A stretch of 64,000 bases of DNA from Sinimarinibacterium arenosum (lineage in GTDB: Bacteria; Pseudomonadota; Gammaproteobacteria; Nevskiales; Nevskiaceae), in the NCBI RefSeq assembly GCF_005047655.1, contig NZ_SUKF01000001.1:151394-215393 (forward strand). Reading direction: 5' to 3'. The notes beneath the pieces are model-generated. The model had not been told where the DNA came from. It worked only from the letters and a program-made list of their open reading frames with translations, and did no database searches. Positions 45,591 to 54,233 of the stretch are shown one piece after another. Position numbers and translations under genes: made by a program. The stretch's first letter is position 1; each line of letters opens with the position of its first letter.

Positions 45591-46946
45591 ATGACGTCTA
45601 AGAAAATCCGTCCAGGTCGTCTGCTCAAGGCACCAGAATCGTTCCTTGATCCGCAGTTTATTGCCGAGGTCAAGCAACACGGCTTTGACGAGACGCGCCG
45701 CGCATTTCTGCGCAAGAGTTTCCTTGCCGCCAGTGCGGCGCTGACCGCCGCGCCGTTGGGCGAGGCGCTGGCTGCGCCGGCACAGGGTGATCCGGACATT
45801 TTGAATCTGCCGCCATGGACGACTACGCTGGGCAAACCCGTAGCATCACGTCCGTATGGGTCGCCAGCGAAGTATGAAATGAATCTGGTGCGGCGCGAGA
45901 GTCCGGGGCTGGCCAGCGTGTCGCAGGCCTCCGTCGCGTTCACGCCCCTGCAGGGCATGTTCGGCATCATTACCGCGTCGGGCCTGCACTATGAGCGTCA
46001 TCACCAGGGTTGGGAGGAAATCGATCCTTCGCGGCATCGGTTGATGATCAATGGTCTGGTCAAGCGGCCGCGCGTCTACACCATGGACGATCTGATGCGG
46101 CTGCCATCGGTTTCGCGCATCCATTTTCTCGAGTGCGGAGCCAACTCGGCAATGGAGTGGGGCAACGTCGCGGTCCCAACGGTGCAATACACCCACGGCA
46201 TGCTATCGGGTTCTGAATTCACCGGCGTGCTGCTGTCAACCCTGCTGGAAGATGCCGGATTCGATCGCAAGCGGGGGCAATATCTTCTGGCGGAGGGCGC
46301 TGATGGTTCGAGCATGACGCGTACGCTGCCGATGGAACGCGTGCTCGACGACTGTCTGGTGGCCTACGGCATGAACGGTGAGATGCTGCGGCCGGAAAAT
46401 GGCTATCCATTGCGCCTAGTCGCGCCGGGGATTCAGGGCGTGTCCTGGGTCAAGTGGTTGCGCCGTCTCGAGGTTGGAGACAAGCCGTGGAATGCCAAGG
46501 ATGAAACGTCGCAGTACGCCGATCTGATGCCGGACGGCATGCAGCGCCAGTACGCGACGATTCAGGAGGCAAAGTCGGTTATCACCAGCCCGTCCGGCGG
46601 GCAGAAGCTGATCGACAAGGGGTTCTACAACGTCACCGGTCTGGCCTGGACGGGACGTGGCAAGGTCAAGCGCGTCGACGTGTCGTTTGACGGCGGCATC
46701 AATTGGCATGCCGCGAGGCTGGAACAGCCCGTTCTCCCCAAGGCGCTGACACGGTTCAACATCGATTGGGTCTGGAATGGCGCGCCTGCGATTCTTCAGA
46801 GCCGGGTAATCGACGACACCGGTTTTGTGCAGCCGACCTATACGCAGCTGCGCGAAGTGCGGGGAACGCGTTCGGTGTATCACAACAACGCCATCCAGTC
46901 GTGGAAAGTCGCCGAGTCCGGCGAAGTTTCCAACGTGCAGGTGTGA
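45591..46946 (+). CDS. soxC: Sulfane dehydrogenase SoxC, molybdenum subunit
   Basis: SoxC, with SoxD, oxidises the SoxY-bound sulfane sulfur in the periplasm and yields six electrons. The 451 residues have a Tat signal (ETRRAFLRKSFLAASAAL, R36-R37), a sulfite-oxidase-type molybdopterin domain with Mo-ligand Cys in FLECGANSAMEWG (C182), and a C-terminal dimerisation domain (VDVSFDGGINWHAARLE). ATG at 45591 follows GAGGG by nine bases and gives the usual length; the open frame from 45444 is leader. Confidence 0.96.
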   Translation: MTSKKIRPGRLLKAPESFLDPQFIAEVKQHGFDETRRAFLRKSFLAASAALTAAPLGEALAAPAQGDPDILNLPPWTTTLGKPVASRPYGSPAKYEMNLVRRESPGLASVSQASVAFTPLQGMFGIITASGLHYERHHQGWEEIDPSRHRLMINGLVKRPRVYTMDDLMRLPSVSRIHFLECGANSAMEWGNVAVPTVQYTHGMLSGSEFTGVLLSTLLEDAGFDRKRGQYLLAEGADGSSMTRTLPMERVLDDCLVAYGMNGEMLRPENGYPLRLVAPGIQGVSWVKWLRRLEVGDKPWNAKDETSQYADLMPDGMQRQYATIQEAKSVITSPSGGQKLIDKGFYNVTGLAWTGRGKVKRVDVSFDGGINWHAARLEQPVLPKALTRFNIDWVWNGAPAILQSRVIDDTGFVQPTYTQLREVRGTRSVYHNNAIQSWKVAESGEVSNVQV

Positions 46947-46951
46947 CCGCC

Positions 46952-47977
46952 ATGCGCCTACCGATAGTGTTTGGATGCTTTGCCGCCGCCGTCACGCTGA
47001 CGGCGCAGGCCGACTATGCGGGTGTCGGGCGGGATGCTACGCCAGCTGAAGTCGCTGCCTGGGACATTGACGTGCGCCCGGATTTTCTCGGACTACCCCC
47101 GGGTTCCGGGAGTGTCGAGGACGGCGAGGAACTGTGGATCGAGAAGTGTTCTAGCTGTCATGGTGACTTCGGCGATGCCAACCATGTGTTTCCTCCGCTG
47201 ATCGGCAACACCACCACCGAGGACATCGAAACCGGGCACGTCGCTTCGCTGAAGAAGGGTGGCGCGGTGCGCACCACCATTGCCAAGGTCAGCACGGTGT
47301 CGACCCTGTGGGACTTCATCAATCGTGCGATGCCGTGGAATGCGCCCAAGTCGTTGAGTACAGATCAGGTCTACGCGATTCTTGCGTATCTGCTGAATTT
47401 GGCCGAGATCGTGCCGAACGACTATGTGCTATCGAATGAGAACATCGCCGAGGTTCAGCAGCGCATGCCGAATCGCAACGGCATGACCCGTGACCACGGC
47501 ATGTGGACGATCGACGGCAAGCCGGATACGCATAACACCGCATGCATGAAGAACTGCAAGAAGGAGGCGACAATTCTGTCGTCGCTGCCGGACTATGCGC
47601 GTGGCGCCAACGGTGACCTATCAAAGCAGAATCGGGAGTATGGTCCGGTCCGCGGGGTGCCAACGCCTGAGCCAGGCGCCGCCGCGCCGGCAGCGGCAGC
47701 GACCGATGACAAGACGCCTGGACCGCCGACGGCGATCCTTGCCGCCAACGGCTGCACCGGATGTCACGGCATGGATCAGAAGGTTGTTGGCCCGGCGTTC
47801 AGCCACGTGGCTGAGAAGTATCATGGGCAGGCTGATATTGTGAGCCGTCTCAGTGGTCGCATCCGCAACGGTGGTTCCGGTAGTTGGGGATCGATCCCGA
47901 TGCCGCCGCAGCCGCAACTGACGGATGCTGAGATCCAGACGATTGTCGAATGGTTGGCCGCCGGCGCCAAGCATTAG
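46952..47977 (+). CDS. soxD: Sulfane dehydrogenase SoxD, dihaem cytochrome c subunit
   Basis: SoxD accepts electrons from SoxC. The 341 residues have a signal peptide and two haem c sites, CSSCH (66-70) and CTGCH (268-272). Two cytochrome domains are joined by a linker with an extra Cys pair (CMKNC, C198 and C202) and an Ala/Pro-rich stretch. RAMPW (M127) is a probable axial ligand. ATG at 46952 is used; GTG at 46943, overlapping the soxC stop, is an alternative. Confidence 0.94.
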   Translation: MRLPIVFGCFAAAVTLTAQADYAGVGRDATPAEVAAWDIDVRPDFLGLPPGSGSVEDGEELWIEKCSSCHGDFGDANHVFPPLIGNTTTEDIETGHVASLKKGGAVRTTIAKVSTVSTLWDFINRAMPWNAPKSLSTDQVYAILAYLLNLAEIVPNDYVLSNENIAEVQQRMPNRNGMTRDHGMWTIDGKPDTHNTACMKNCKKEATILSSLPDYARGANGDLSKQNREYGPVRGVPTPEPGAAAPAAAATDDKTPGPPTAILAANGCTGCHGMDQKVVGPAFSHVAEKYHGQADIVSRLSGRIRNGGSGSWGSIPMPPQPQLTDAEIQTIVEWLAAGAKH

Positions 47978-48037
47978 CATGAACCCACTTTGATCGCCGA
48001 TTGTGGCACCGACCGAAGAACCACGGAGTCAGTTGAT

Positions 48038-48499
48038 ATGAATTACCCCCGCAGATCATTCCTGAAGCTTGGCGGAAGCGCGCTGGCAGCGCTGGCGACG
48101 ACGGCAATGTGGCCGTTGCGCGCGCTGGCCGCTGCGGTGCGTCCCGAGGCAGCATTCGTCGCAAAGGATCTCGAAGGCACCTACAAGGGGCTGGGCGGCA
48201 CACCGACGGCAAGCGCCGAGATTGATCTCTCGACACCTGATATCGCGGAGAACGGGGCTGTGGTGCCGATCAACGTCACGAGCAAGCTTCCGGGGACCGA
48301 AGAGATCTACATTCTGGTCGAGAAAAACCCGAACCCGCTTGCGGCCGCCTTCACGATTCCCGAAGGGACGGAGCCTTTCGTCAGCCTGCGCGTCAAGGTT
48401 GCGCAGACCTGCAACCTGATTGCGGTGGTCAAGGCCGGGGGCAAGCTTTACAGCGCGTCCAAGGAAACCAAAGTCACGCTCGGCGGTTGCGGCGGCTAA
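48038..48499 (+). CDS. soxY: Sulfur-carrier protein SoxY
   Basis: SoxY carries the thiosulfate-derived substrate on a C-terminal Cys. The 153 residues end in GGCGG, the swinging-arm motif with Cys151. A Tat signal starts it (YPRRSFLKLGGSALAALA), allowing export as a folded SoxYZ heterodimer. The VEKNPNPLAAAFTIPEG segment is characteristic. GGAG at 48025-48028 precedes the ATG. Confidence 0.97.
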   Translation: MNYPRRSFLKLGGSALAALATTAMWPLRALAAAVRPEAAFVAKDLEGTYKGLGGTPTASAEIDLSTPDIAENGAVVPINVTSKLPGTEEIYILVEKNPNPLAAAFTIPEGTEPFVSLRVKVAQTCNLIAVVKAGGKLYSASKETKVTLGGCGG

Positions 48500-48547
48500 G
48501 GCCGCGCAGTTCATTCGCCGTCAACGCAATCAATCTGGAGATACACC

Positions 48548-48859
48548 ATGGCAAGCCCGATGCGGATTCGAGCCAAGACCACCGATGGCATCACCGAGGT
48601 CAAGGCACTGATGTCGCACCCGATGGAAACCGGCATGCGCAAGGATGCGGAAGGTAAACCGATCCCTGCGCACTACATTACTGAAGTCACCGCCACCCAC
48701 AACGACAAGCTGGTGCTGCATGCCTACTGGGGGCCGGCGGTTTCGCAGAATCCGTTCCTCAATTTCCAATTCAAGGGCGGCGCTGCGGGTGACACCGTGA
48801 CGATCAAGTGGGTCGACAATCTGGGCGAGTCGCAGACCGAACAGGCGACGCTGTCCTGA
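48548..48859 (+). CDS. soxZ: SoxYZ complex subunit SoxZ
   Basis: SoxZ is the partner of SoxY. The 103 residues begin MRIRAK after four residues and include EVKALMSHPMETG and FLNFQFKGGAAGDTVTIKW, which are diagnostic. It has no signal peptide and is exported with SoxY. GGAG precedes the ATG. Confidence 0.97.
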   Translation: MASPMRIRAKTTDGITEVKALMSHPMETGMRKDAEGKPIPAHYITEVTATHNDKLVLHAYWGPAVSQNPFLNFQFKGGAAGDTVTIKWVDNLGESQTEQATLS

Positions 48860-48905
48860 ACGTTGCGTCACCACCTCGCGGCGTCGACTCCGGAGTATCC
48901 AAGGC

Positions 48906-49730
48906 ATGAAAATCGACAAGAGCATCTTTGCCGCACTGGCTTGGGTCTCATTGGCGGTACTGACCGTACCGGACAGCGCCGTTGCGCAGGATGATGGCGA
49001 CAACGTCTTCGCGCAGTACCGCGAGATGTTCGGGGATGACAATCCAGCCGAGCTTATCGAGCTGCAGGGTGAGGATCTGTGGTCGCAGGTGCGTGGGCCG
49101 AAGAAAGCGTCGCTGGAAAAGTGCGATCTCGGCCTTGGGCCGGGCAAGCTGGATGGCGCCTACGCGCAGCTGCCGCGTTACTTTGCTGACACCAAGCACG
49201 TGATGGATCTGGAAACACGGCTGGTCTACTGCATGGTGACGCTGCAGGGATTTTCTGAAAAGGATCTGGTCGCCAAACCGTTCTCGGGGCGAGGCGAACA
49301 GCCCAGCGATCTCGAAGCGCTGTCGGCATTCATTGCGGGTCGATCGCGTGGCGCGCCCATCAAGGTATCGCAGTCGCACGCGCAGGAGCGTGCGGCCTAT
49401 GAGCGCGGCAAGGAATTCTTCTACTACCGAGCGGGGCCGCATGACTTTTCCTGTGCGACCTGTCATTCACAGAGCGGTAAGCGCATCCGCCTGCAGGCAT
49501 TGCCCAATCTGACCGAGGCGGCAGAAGCACGCAAGGCCTACTCGACGTGGCCGGGCTACCGAATTTCCGAAGGTACCGTGCGTACGATGGAATGGCGCAT
49601 GGGAGATTGCGTGCGGCAGCAGCGGTTGCCCGAGCTGCAGTTCGGTTCGGATATTGCGATCGGACTGATCACCTATTTGGGCGTGATGGCCAACGGAGAG
49701 CCGATGAACGCTCCCGGCCTGAAACGCTAG
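48906..49730 (+). CDS. soxA: SoxA, catalytic subunit of L-cysteine S-thiosulfotransferase
   Basis: SoxA (with SoxX) couples thiosulfate to the SoxY Cys. The 274 residues contain only one haem site, CATCH (183-187). The N-terminal domain has lost the haem and keeps Cys73 and Cys109, probably as a disulfide. The active-site persulfide Cys is in GDCVRQQRLPEL (C235). It is thus a mono-haem SoxA. A signal peptide is present. Confidence 0.96.
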   Translation: MKIDKSIFAALAWVSLAVLTVPDSAVAQDDGDNVFAQYREMFGDDNPAELIELQGEDLWSQVRGPKKASLEKCDLGLGPGKLDGAYAQLPRYFADTKHVMDLETRLVYCMVTLQGFSEKDLVAKPFSGRGEQPSDLEALSAFIAGRSRGAPIKVSQSHAQERAAYERGKEFFYYRAGPHDFSCATCHSQSGKRIRLQALPNLTEAAEARKAYSTWPGYRISEGTVRTMEWRMGDCVRQQRLPELQFGSDIAIGLITYLGVMANGEPMNAPGLKR

Positions 49731-49741
49731 CGGAGACTGAC

Positions 49742-50353
49742 ATGCACCGTACTGTGAAGTGGGGCCTGCTGGGCGCTGCGCTGTGCTGTACCTCGATGCT
49801 GGCCGCTGCGGCGGGCAAGTCGGATCCGTTGGGAAATGTTGCCGCGTCGTTCAAGGCGCATGGTCAGGCGGGCATGGACCGGCTCGAGCGCGATCCGATG
49901 CAGCAGGCCTGCAGTCAGCCGGCGAGTAGCGAACCTTCCGCAGAGGTGGCCAAGTCGATCAGCCGCAGCGCGCAGGAGCGCGTCAAGCCGCCGTCGGACG
50001 GGCAGTATCTTGGCGACTGGAAAGCGGGCGAAAAGATCGCGCAGACGGGCAAGGGCATGCAGTATTCGGACGATCCGGCCGAGCCTAACGGCGGTAACTG
50101 CTATGCCTGTCATCAGATGGCAGGTAGCGAAATCGCCTATGGCACGCTCGGGCCGAGTCTGAGCCAGTACGGCAAGCTGCGCGGCACCAGCCCGGCGATT
50201 CTCGAATACACCTGGACGCGTTTGTGGAATTCACACGTCTACAACGTTTGTTCCCACATGCCGCGTTTCGGCGATGCTGGCATTCTGACAGAGCAACAGC
50301 TGAAGGATGTGATGGCGTATCTGTTCGATCTGGATTCACCAGTCAACCAGTAG
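49742..50353 (+). CDS. soxX: SoxX, monohaem cytochrome c subunit
   Basis: SoxX takes electrons from SoxA. The 203 residues have a signal peptide (GLLGAALCCTSMLAAAAG), haem site CYACH (120-124) and the axial-Met segment VCSHMPRFG (M173). The N-terminal extension of about 80 residues is longer than in minimal SoxX proteins. It starts 11 bases after soxA. Confidence 0.95.
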   Translation: MHRTVKWGLLGAALCCTSMLAAAAGKSDPLGNVAASFKAHGQAGMDRLERDPMQQACSQPASSEPSAEVAKSISRSAQERVKPPSDGQYLGDWKAGEKIAQTGKGMQYSDDPAEPNGGNCYACHQMAGSEIAYGTLGPSLSQYGKLRGTSPAILEYTWTRLWNSHVYNVCSHMPRFGDAGILTEQQLKDVMAYLFDLDSPVNQ

Positions 50354-50368
50354 GACAGGAGCGGGCAC

Positions 50369-52078
50369 ATGAATCGGCGTGATTTTCTGCAGGTGCTGGC
50401 GGCAGCTGCCGCAGCCGGAATGCCGCTGACGCCACGTAGCGCGTGGGCGGGCTCGCAGTTCGATGGGCTGTATCAGGTGCCGCGCTTCGGCAATGTGCAT
50501 CTGTTGCACATGACCGATTCGCACGCGCAGTTGCAGCCGATCTATTTCCGCGAACCGTCCGTCAATCTGGGCATTGGCGAGGCGCGCAATCGAGCGCCGC
50601 ACATTGTTGGCGCCAACTTCCTGAAGCAGTTCGGGCTCAAGCCCGGAACACCGGAAGCCTATGCATTCTCCTGTCTCGATTTCGAGGCGGCGGCGCAGCG
50701 CTATGGCAAGGTCGGCGGATTTGCGCATCTAGCAACCCTGGTCAAGCAGCTGAAGGCTTCGCGTCCCGGTGCCTTGCTGCTGGATGGGGGTGATACCTGG
50801 CAGGGCTCCGGTACAGCTCTGTGGACCAAAGGCCAGGACATGGTCGATGCGATCCTGCAGCTGGGTGTCGACGTGATGACCGCGCATTGGGAATTCACCT
50901 TGGGCGAGGAGCGCGTCCAGGAACTGGTCAGCGGGCCGCTGAAAGGCAAGATCGATTTTCTGGCGCAGAACGTGGCCACCGCGGACTTCGGCGATCCTGT
51001 GTTCGAGGCCTACACCCTGCGTGAGATGAATGGTGTTCCGGTCGCGATCATTGGTCAGGCGTTCCCGTATACGCCGATCGCCAACCCGGGGCATCTGGTG
51101 CCGAACTGGACTTTCGGCATCCAGGAAGAACACCTGCAGTCAGTCATTGACGAAGCTCGCGGCAAAGGCGCCCAGGTTGTCGTGCTGTTGTCGCATAACG
51201 GCATGGACGTTGATCTGAAACTGGCCGGTCGTGTGCGCGGTCTCGACGCGATCCTCGGTGGGCACACGCATGACGGCATGCCTCAGCCGGTGCTGGTCGA
51301 TAACGGTGCCGGCAAGACGCTGGTGACCAATGCCGGCAGCAACGCCAAGTTCCTCGGCGTGCTCGATTTTGACGTCAAGAAAGGCAAGATCTCCGACTGG
51401 CGGTATCGTCTGTTGCCCGTGTTTGCCGATGCACTGCCGGCCGACCCCGGCATGCAGGCGCTGATCACGCGCGTGCGCAAGCCTTACGAGAAGCAGCTCG
51501 GCGAGGTCCTGGCGACGACGGAAGATCTGCTCTATCGCCGTGGAAATTTCAACGGCACCTTCGACCAGCTGATCGTCGACGCGATGCTTGATGTGCGCGA
51601 AGCGCAGATCGCATTTTCGCCGGGCTTTCGCTGGGGCACGAGCCTGTTGCCGGGCAGCCCGATCACAATGGAGCATGTTCTCGATCAGACCGCGATCACC
51701 TATCCCAGCACGACATTGACCGAGATGAGCGGCGAGCGCGTCAAAGCCGTGCTGGAAGATGTTGCCGACAATCTGTTCAACCCCGATCCCTACTACCAGC
51801 AGGGTGGAGACATGGTTCGCGTCGGTGGGCTGACCTATGCCATCGATCCCGGTGCGGTGATGGGGCAGCGGATTCAGGACATGCGGCTCGACGGCAAGCC
51901 GCTCGACGCCAGCAAGACTTACAAGGTGGCCGGCTGGGCATCGGTGCAGCCCAATGCCAGCGGCGAGCCGATCTGGGATGTGGTGGCGCAATGGTTGCGC
52001 GATCGAAAGACGGTGACGGTGCCGACGCTCAATCAGCCGCGTCTGATCGGCATCGGCGACAACCAAGGTCTGGTATGA
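50369..52078 (+). CDS. soxB: Thiosulfohydrolase SoxB
   Basis: SoxB hydrolyses the sulfonate from SoxY-Cys-thiosulfonate to release sulfate. The 569 residues belong to the 5'-nucleotidase metallophosphatase family, with metal-site segments LLHMTDSHAQLQP (D50, H52), LLDGGDTWQGSG and AHWEFTLGEE, the last replacing GNHE as in other SoxB proteins. A Tat signal NRRDFLQVLAAA is present. It ends the soxCDYZAXB operon. Confidence 0.97.
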   Translation: MNRRDFLQVLAAAAAAGMPLTPRSAWAGSQFDGLYQVPRFGNVHLLHMTDSHAQLQPIYFREPSVNLGIGEARNRAPHIVGANFLKQFGLKPGTPEAYAFSCLDFEAAAQRYGKVGGFAHLATLVKQLKASRPGALLLDGGDTWQGSGTALWTKGQDMVDAILQLGVDVMTAHWEFTLGEERVQELVSGPLKGKIDFLAQNVATADFGDPVFEAYTLREMNGVPVAIIGQAFPYTPIANPGHLVPNWTFGIQEEHLQSVIDEARGKGAQVVVLLSHNGMDVDLKLAGRVRGLDAILGGHTHDGMPQPVLVDNGAGKTLVTNAGSNAKFLGVLDFDVKKGKISDWRYRLLPVFADALPADPGMQALITRVRKPYEKQLGEVLATTEDLLYRRGNFNGTFDQLIVDAMLDVREAQIAFSPGFRWGTSLLPGSPITMEHVLDQTAITYPSTTLTEMSGERVKAVLEDVADNLFNPDPYYQQGGDMVRVGGLTYAIDPGAVMGQRIQDMRLDGKPLDASKTYKVAGWASVQPNASGEPIWDVVAQWLRDRKTVTVPTLNQPRLIGIGDNQGLV

Positions 52079-52119
52079 CGCAGGCGGTTCCGCGTCTGAC
52101 GGCCCATCACCAAGCCGCC

Positions 52120-52455
52120 TCAGGCGTACTTGGCCAGCAGGCGGGTCTTCTCGGCAATGCGTTCGCGGGCCTTGTCGTCCGTTGGCGTGCCTTGCAGTTC
52201 CATTTCCAGGCTGCAGGCCATCATTTCGTAAAACGCGCGGTCGAGCGCCTTGCGAGCGGCAGCCAGCTGCTGCGCGATGGCATCGCAGTCCTCATCGCGT
52301 TCGATCATCGTCAGGACACCGCGAATCTGGCCCTCGACCCGGCGCAGACGATGCACCACGTCCTGCTGGTGGGAGGGCGGAGTCAGCGCCGCTGGCGCAG
52401 CAGCACTCTTGCTTGCCGGACGGGCGGACTTGCTGGATTTGGCGGGCGACGGCAT
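52120..52455 (-). CDS. CsoR/RcnR/CstR-family repressor, probably persulfide-sensing
   Basis: The 111-residue DUF156 protein has an Ala/Ser/Lys-rich N-tail and the core VVHRLRRVEGQIRGVLTMIE. The first sensing Cys is in DEDCDAI (C57). In the second helix the copper-sensor His and Cys positions are Ser82 and Glu86, while Cys81 is present (FYEMMACSLEMEL). Two Cys without the copper His fits thiol-persulfide sensors of the CstR type rather than CsoR. It is divergent from a YeeE-YeeE-ETHE1-thioredoxin operon and has an operator-like dyad 14 bases before its start. Confidence 0.82.
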   Translation of the reverse strand: MPSPAKSSKSARPASKSAAAPAALTPPSHQQDVVHRLRRVEGQIRGVLTMIERDEDCDAIAQQLAAARKALDRAFYEMMACSLEMELQGTPTDDKARERIAEKTRLLAKYA

Positions 52456-52468
52456 GTGGATTCCCTCT

Positions 52469-52484
52469 ACCCCGGTGCGGGGGT
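52469..52484. promoter_or_regulatory. Candidate CsoR/CstR operator, copy 3, autoregulatory
   Basis: ACCCCGGTGCGGGGGT has arms ACCCC and GGGGT around six bases, close to CsoR-family operators. It lies in the spacer between the repressor and the divergent transporter genes, so it can serve both. Confidence 0.55.
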
Positions 52485-52595
52485 GTTTTACGCAAAGCAG
52501 TTAATGGGCCAGGTCCGCGGTACAAATGCTGACGGGGTTGCCTCCGATACTACCGACTGCCAGAGTGGCGTGCACGCCAATGAGGGGAGGCAGAC

Positions 52596-53033
52596 GTGGA
52601 GATTGTGATTCAACCGGAGCAGTGGTTGCGCTCGCTGGCCGGTGGCTTGTTGATAGGTTTTTCGGCGGTGCTGCTATTGGGCATTAATGGTCGCATTGCC
52701 GGGATCAGCAGCATTCTGGCCGGCATTCTGCCGTCTGCCCGAGTGATGTCGGAGTGGTCCTGGCGCGCGATGTTCATCGTCGGCCTGATCCTGGGCGGAG
52801 CGGTGTTCGCGCTGCTGTGGCCGGGCGCACTGCAGCACACCTTGCAGACCGGCTGGACCGGCATGGCTCTGGCCGGGCTGATCGTCGGATTCGGAACGCG
52901 GATGGGCAGTGGCTGCACTTCGGGGCACGGGGTTTGCGGCATCGCGCGTACATCGCGGCGTTCGATCGTGGCGACTATCACGTTCATGGCTTGCGGCATG
53001 CTTACCGTCTTTATCGTGCATCACGTGCTATGA
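52596..53033 (+). CDS. Second YeeE/YedE-type half transporter (N-terminal)
   Basis: This 145-residue protein has four membrane helices with the motif GTRMGSGCTSGHGVCG (C107, C114). Its GTG start is preceded by GGGGAGG (52584-52590). It is of the short PmpA-like type often linked to persulfide metabolism, unlike the longer pair at 41053. It overlaps the next gene by ATGA. Confidence 0.85.
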   Translation: MEIVIQPEQWLRSLAGGLLIGFSAVLLLGINGRIAGISSILAGILPSARVMSEWSWRAMFIVGLILGGAVFALLWPGALQHTLQTGWTGMALAGLIVGFGTRMGSGCTSGHGVCGIARTSRRSIVATITFMACGMLTVFIVHHVL

Positions 53034-53509
53034 CGCTCAGAAAATCCCTGTCGGCACTGCTTTGCGGCCTGCTATTCGGAATTGGCCTGAGTCTGGGCGG
53101 AATGACTGACCCGGCCAAGGTTGTCGCATTCCTCGATCTCGCCGGGCATTGGGATCCGTCGCTGGCGTTTGTCATGGGAGGCGCTTTGTTGCTGACCACG
53201 CCGGCTTTCCGTTGGTTGCTGCGGCTGAAGCGGCCGATGTTCGAAGAGCGGTTCGTTCTGCCGACCAAGCAGGATCTGGATTTCAATCTGCTTGCGGGTT
53301 CCGCGCTGTTTGGAATCGGCTGGGGCATCACCGGGCTGTGCCCCGGACCTGCGATCGTTGCGCTGGCGACTGGCGTGCCGCAGTTCTTCGTGTTTGTTGC
53401 AGCGATGATTGCCGGCATGTGGTTGAGCGATCGCGTGACCCTGTTGCAGACCCGGCGACAGATGATGCGTGCGGGCTTGCCGTCCGCATCGAATCTTTCC
53501 GGCTCGTAG
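53030..53509 (+). CDS. Second YeeE/YedE-type half transporter (DUF6691-like, C-terminal)
   Basis: This 159-residue protein has about four helices, with LLFGIGLSLGGMTDPAKVVAF and GIGWGITGLCPGPAIVAL (Cys104), typical PmpB-like signatures. With the preceding gene it forms a second split transporter, probably for a sulfur species. The frame is open upstream, but the ATGA junction at 53030 is the likely start. Confidence 0.85.
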   Translation: MTLRKSLSALLCGLLFGIGLSLGGMTDPAKVVAFLDLAGHWDPSLAFVMGGALLLTTPAFRWLLRLKRPMFEERFVLPTKQDLDFNLLAGSALFGIGWGITGLCPGPAIVALATGVPQFFVFVAAMIAGMWLSDRVTLLQTRRQMMRAGLPSASNLSGS

Positions 53510-53537
53510 ACATGCGACTGCAGACGCGAGTTACGGC

Positions 53538-54233
53538 GTGATTTTCCGGCAGCTGTTCGATGCGGCTTCGAGCACGTACACCTACGTGCTGGCTTCCGCG
53601 CGCGGACGTGAAGCCTTGATCATCGACCCGGTCAAGGAACAGCTGCCGCACTACCTCGCACTGATCCGCGATCTGGACCTCAAGCTGGTGACGGCGATCG
53701 ATACGCATACGCATGCCGATCACATCACGGCGCTGGGTGATCTGCGCGACAGCACCGGCTGTGTGACCGTGATGGGCGAATTCACCCGCGCGCAGTGCGT
53801 GTCGAGCCGCGTCGTCGATGGTCAGATGCTTGATGTCGACGGCATCCGTCTGCAGGCGCTGTACACGCCGGGACACACGGATGAATCGTTCAGCTTTGTG
53901 CTGCAACCGGATCGACCGAAAGCGGTCTTCACCGGCGACGTGTTGCTGATCCGTGGCACAGGGCGCACCGACTTTCAGGGCGGCGATCCCCGCAAGTCCT
54001 GGAATTCGATCGTCAACACTCTTTTCCGTCTCGACGACGATACGCTGGTTTACCCCGGACACGACTACAAGGGCTGGACCGCATCGAGCATCGGCGAAGA
54101 GAAGCGCGCCAATCCACGATTGGCCGGCAAGACCGAGGACGAGTATGTGCAGATCATGACTTCACTGAATCTGCCGAATCCGCGTTTGATGGATATTGCA
54201 GTGCCGGCCAATCTCGCATGCGGGAAGCAATAG
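53538..54233 (+). CDS. ETHE1-like persulfide dioxygenase
   Basis: This metallo-beta-lactamase-fold enzyme oxidises glutathione persulfide to sulfite using one Fe(II). The 231 residues have THTHADH (H57, H59, D61, H62), GHTDES (H113), FTGDVLLIRGTGRTDFQGG (D134) and YPGHDYKG (H175), all diagnostic of ETHE1 rather than glyoxalase II. GTG at 53538 gives the standard N-terminus (IFRQLFDAASSTYTYVL). It lies with CsoR/CstR-like and YeeE genes, as in cst-type operons of other bacteria. Confidence 0.92.
   Translation: MIFRQLFDAASSTYTYVLASARGREALIIDPVKEQLPHYLALIRDLDLKLVTAIDTHTHADHITALGDLRDSTGCVTVMGEFTRAQCVSSRVVDGQMLDVDGIRLQALYTPGHTDESFSFVLQPDRPKAVFTGDVLLIRGTGRTDFQGGDPRKSWNSIVNTLFRLDDDTLVYPGHDYKGWTASSIGEEKRANPRLAGKTEDEYVQIMTSLNLPNPRLMDIAVPANLACGKQ

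Noticed and set aside
46703-46951. N-terminal extension of soxD into soxC
   Set aside because: The extra residues overlap conserved soxC sequence and would mask the SoxD signal peptide.
52079-52119. Possible terminator between soxB and the repressor gene
   Set aside because: AGGCGG and CCGCCT could pair, but the loop is very long and no T-run follows on either strand.
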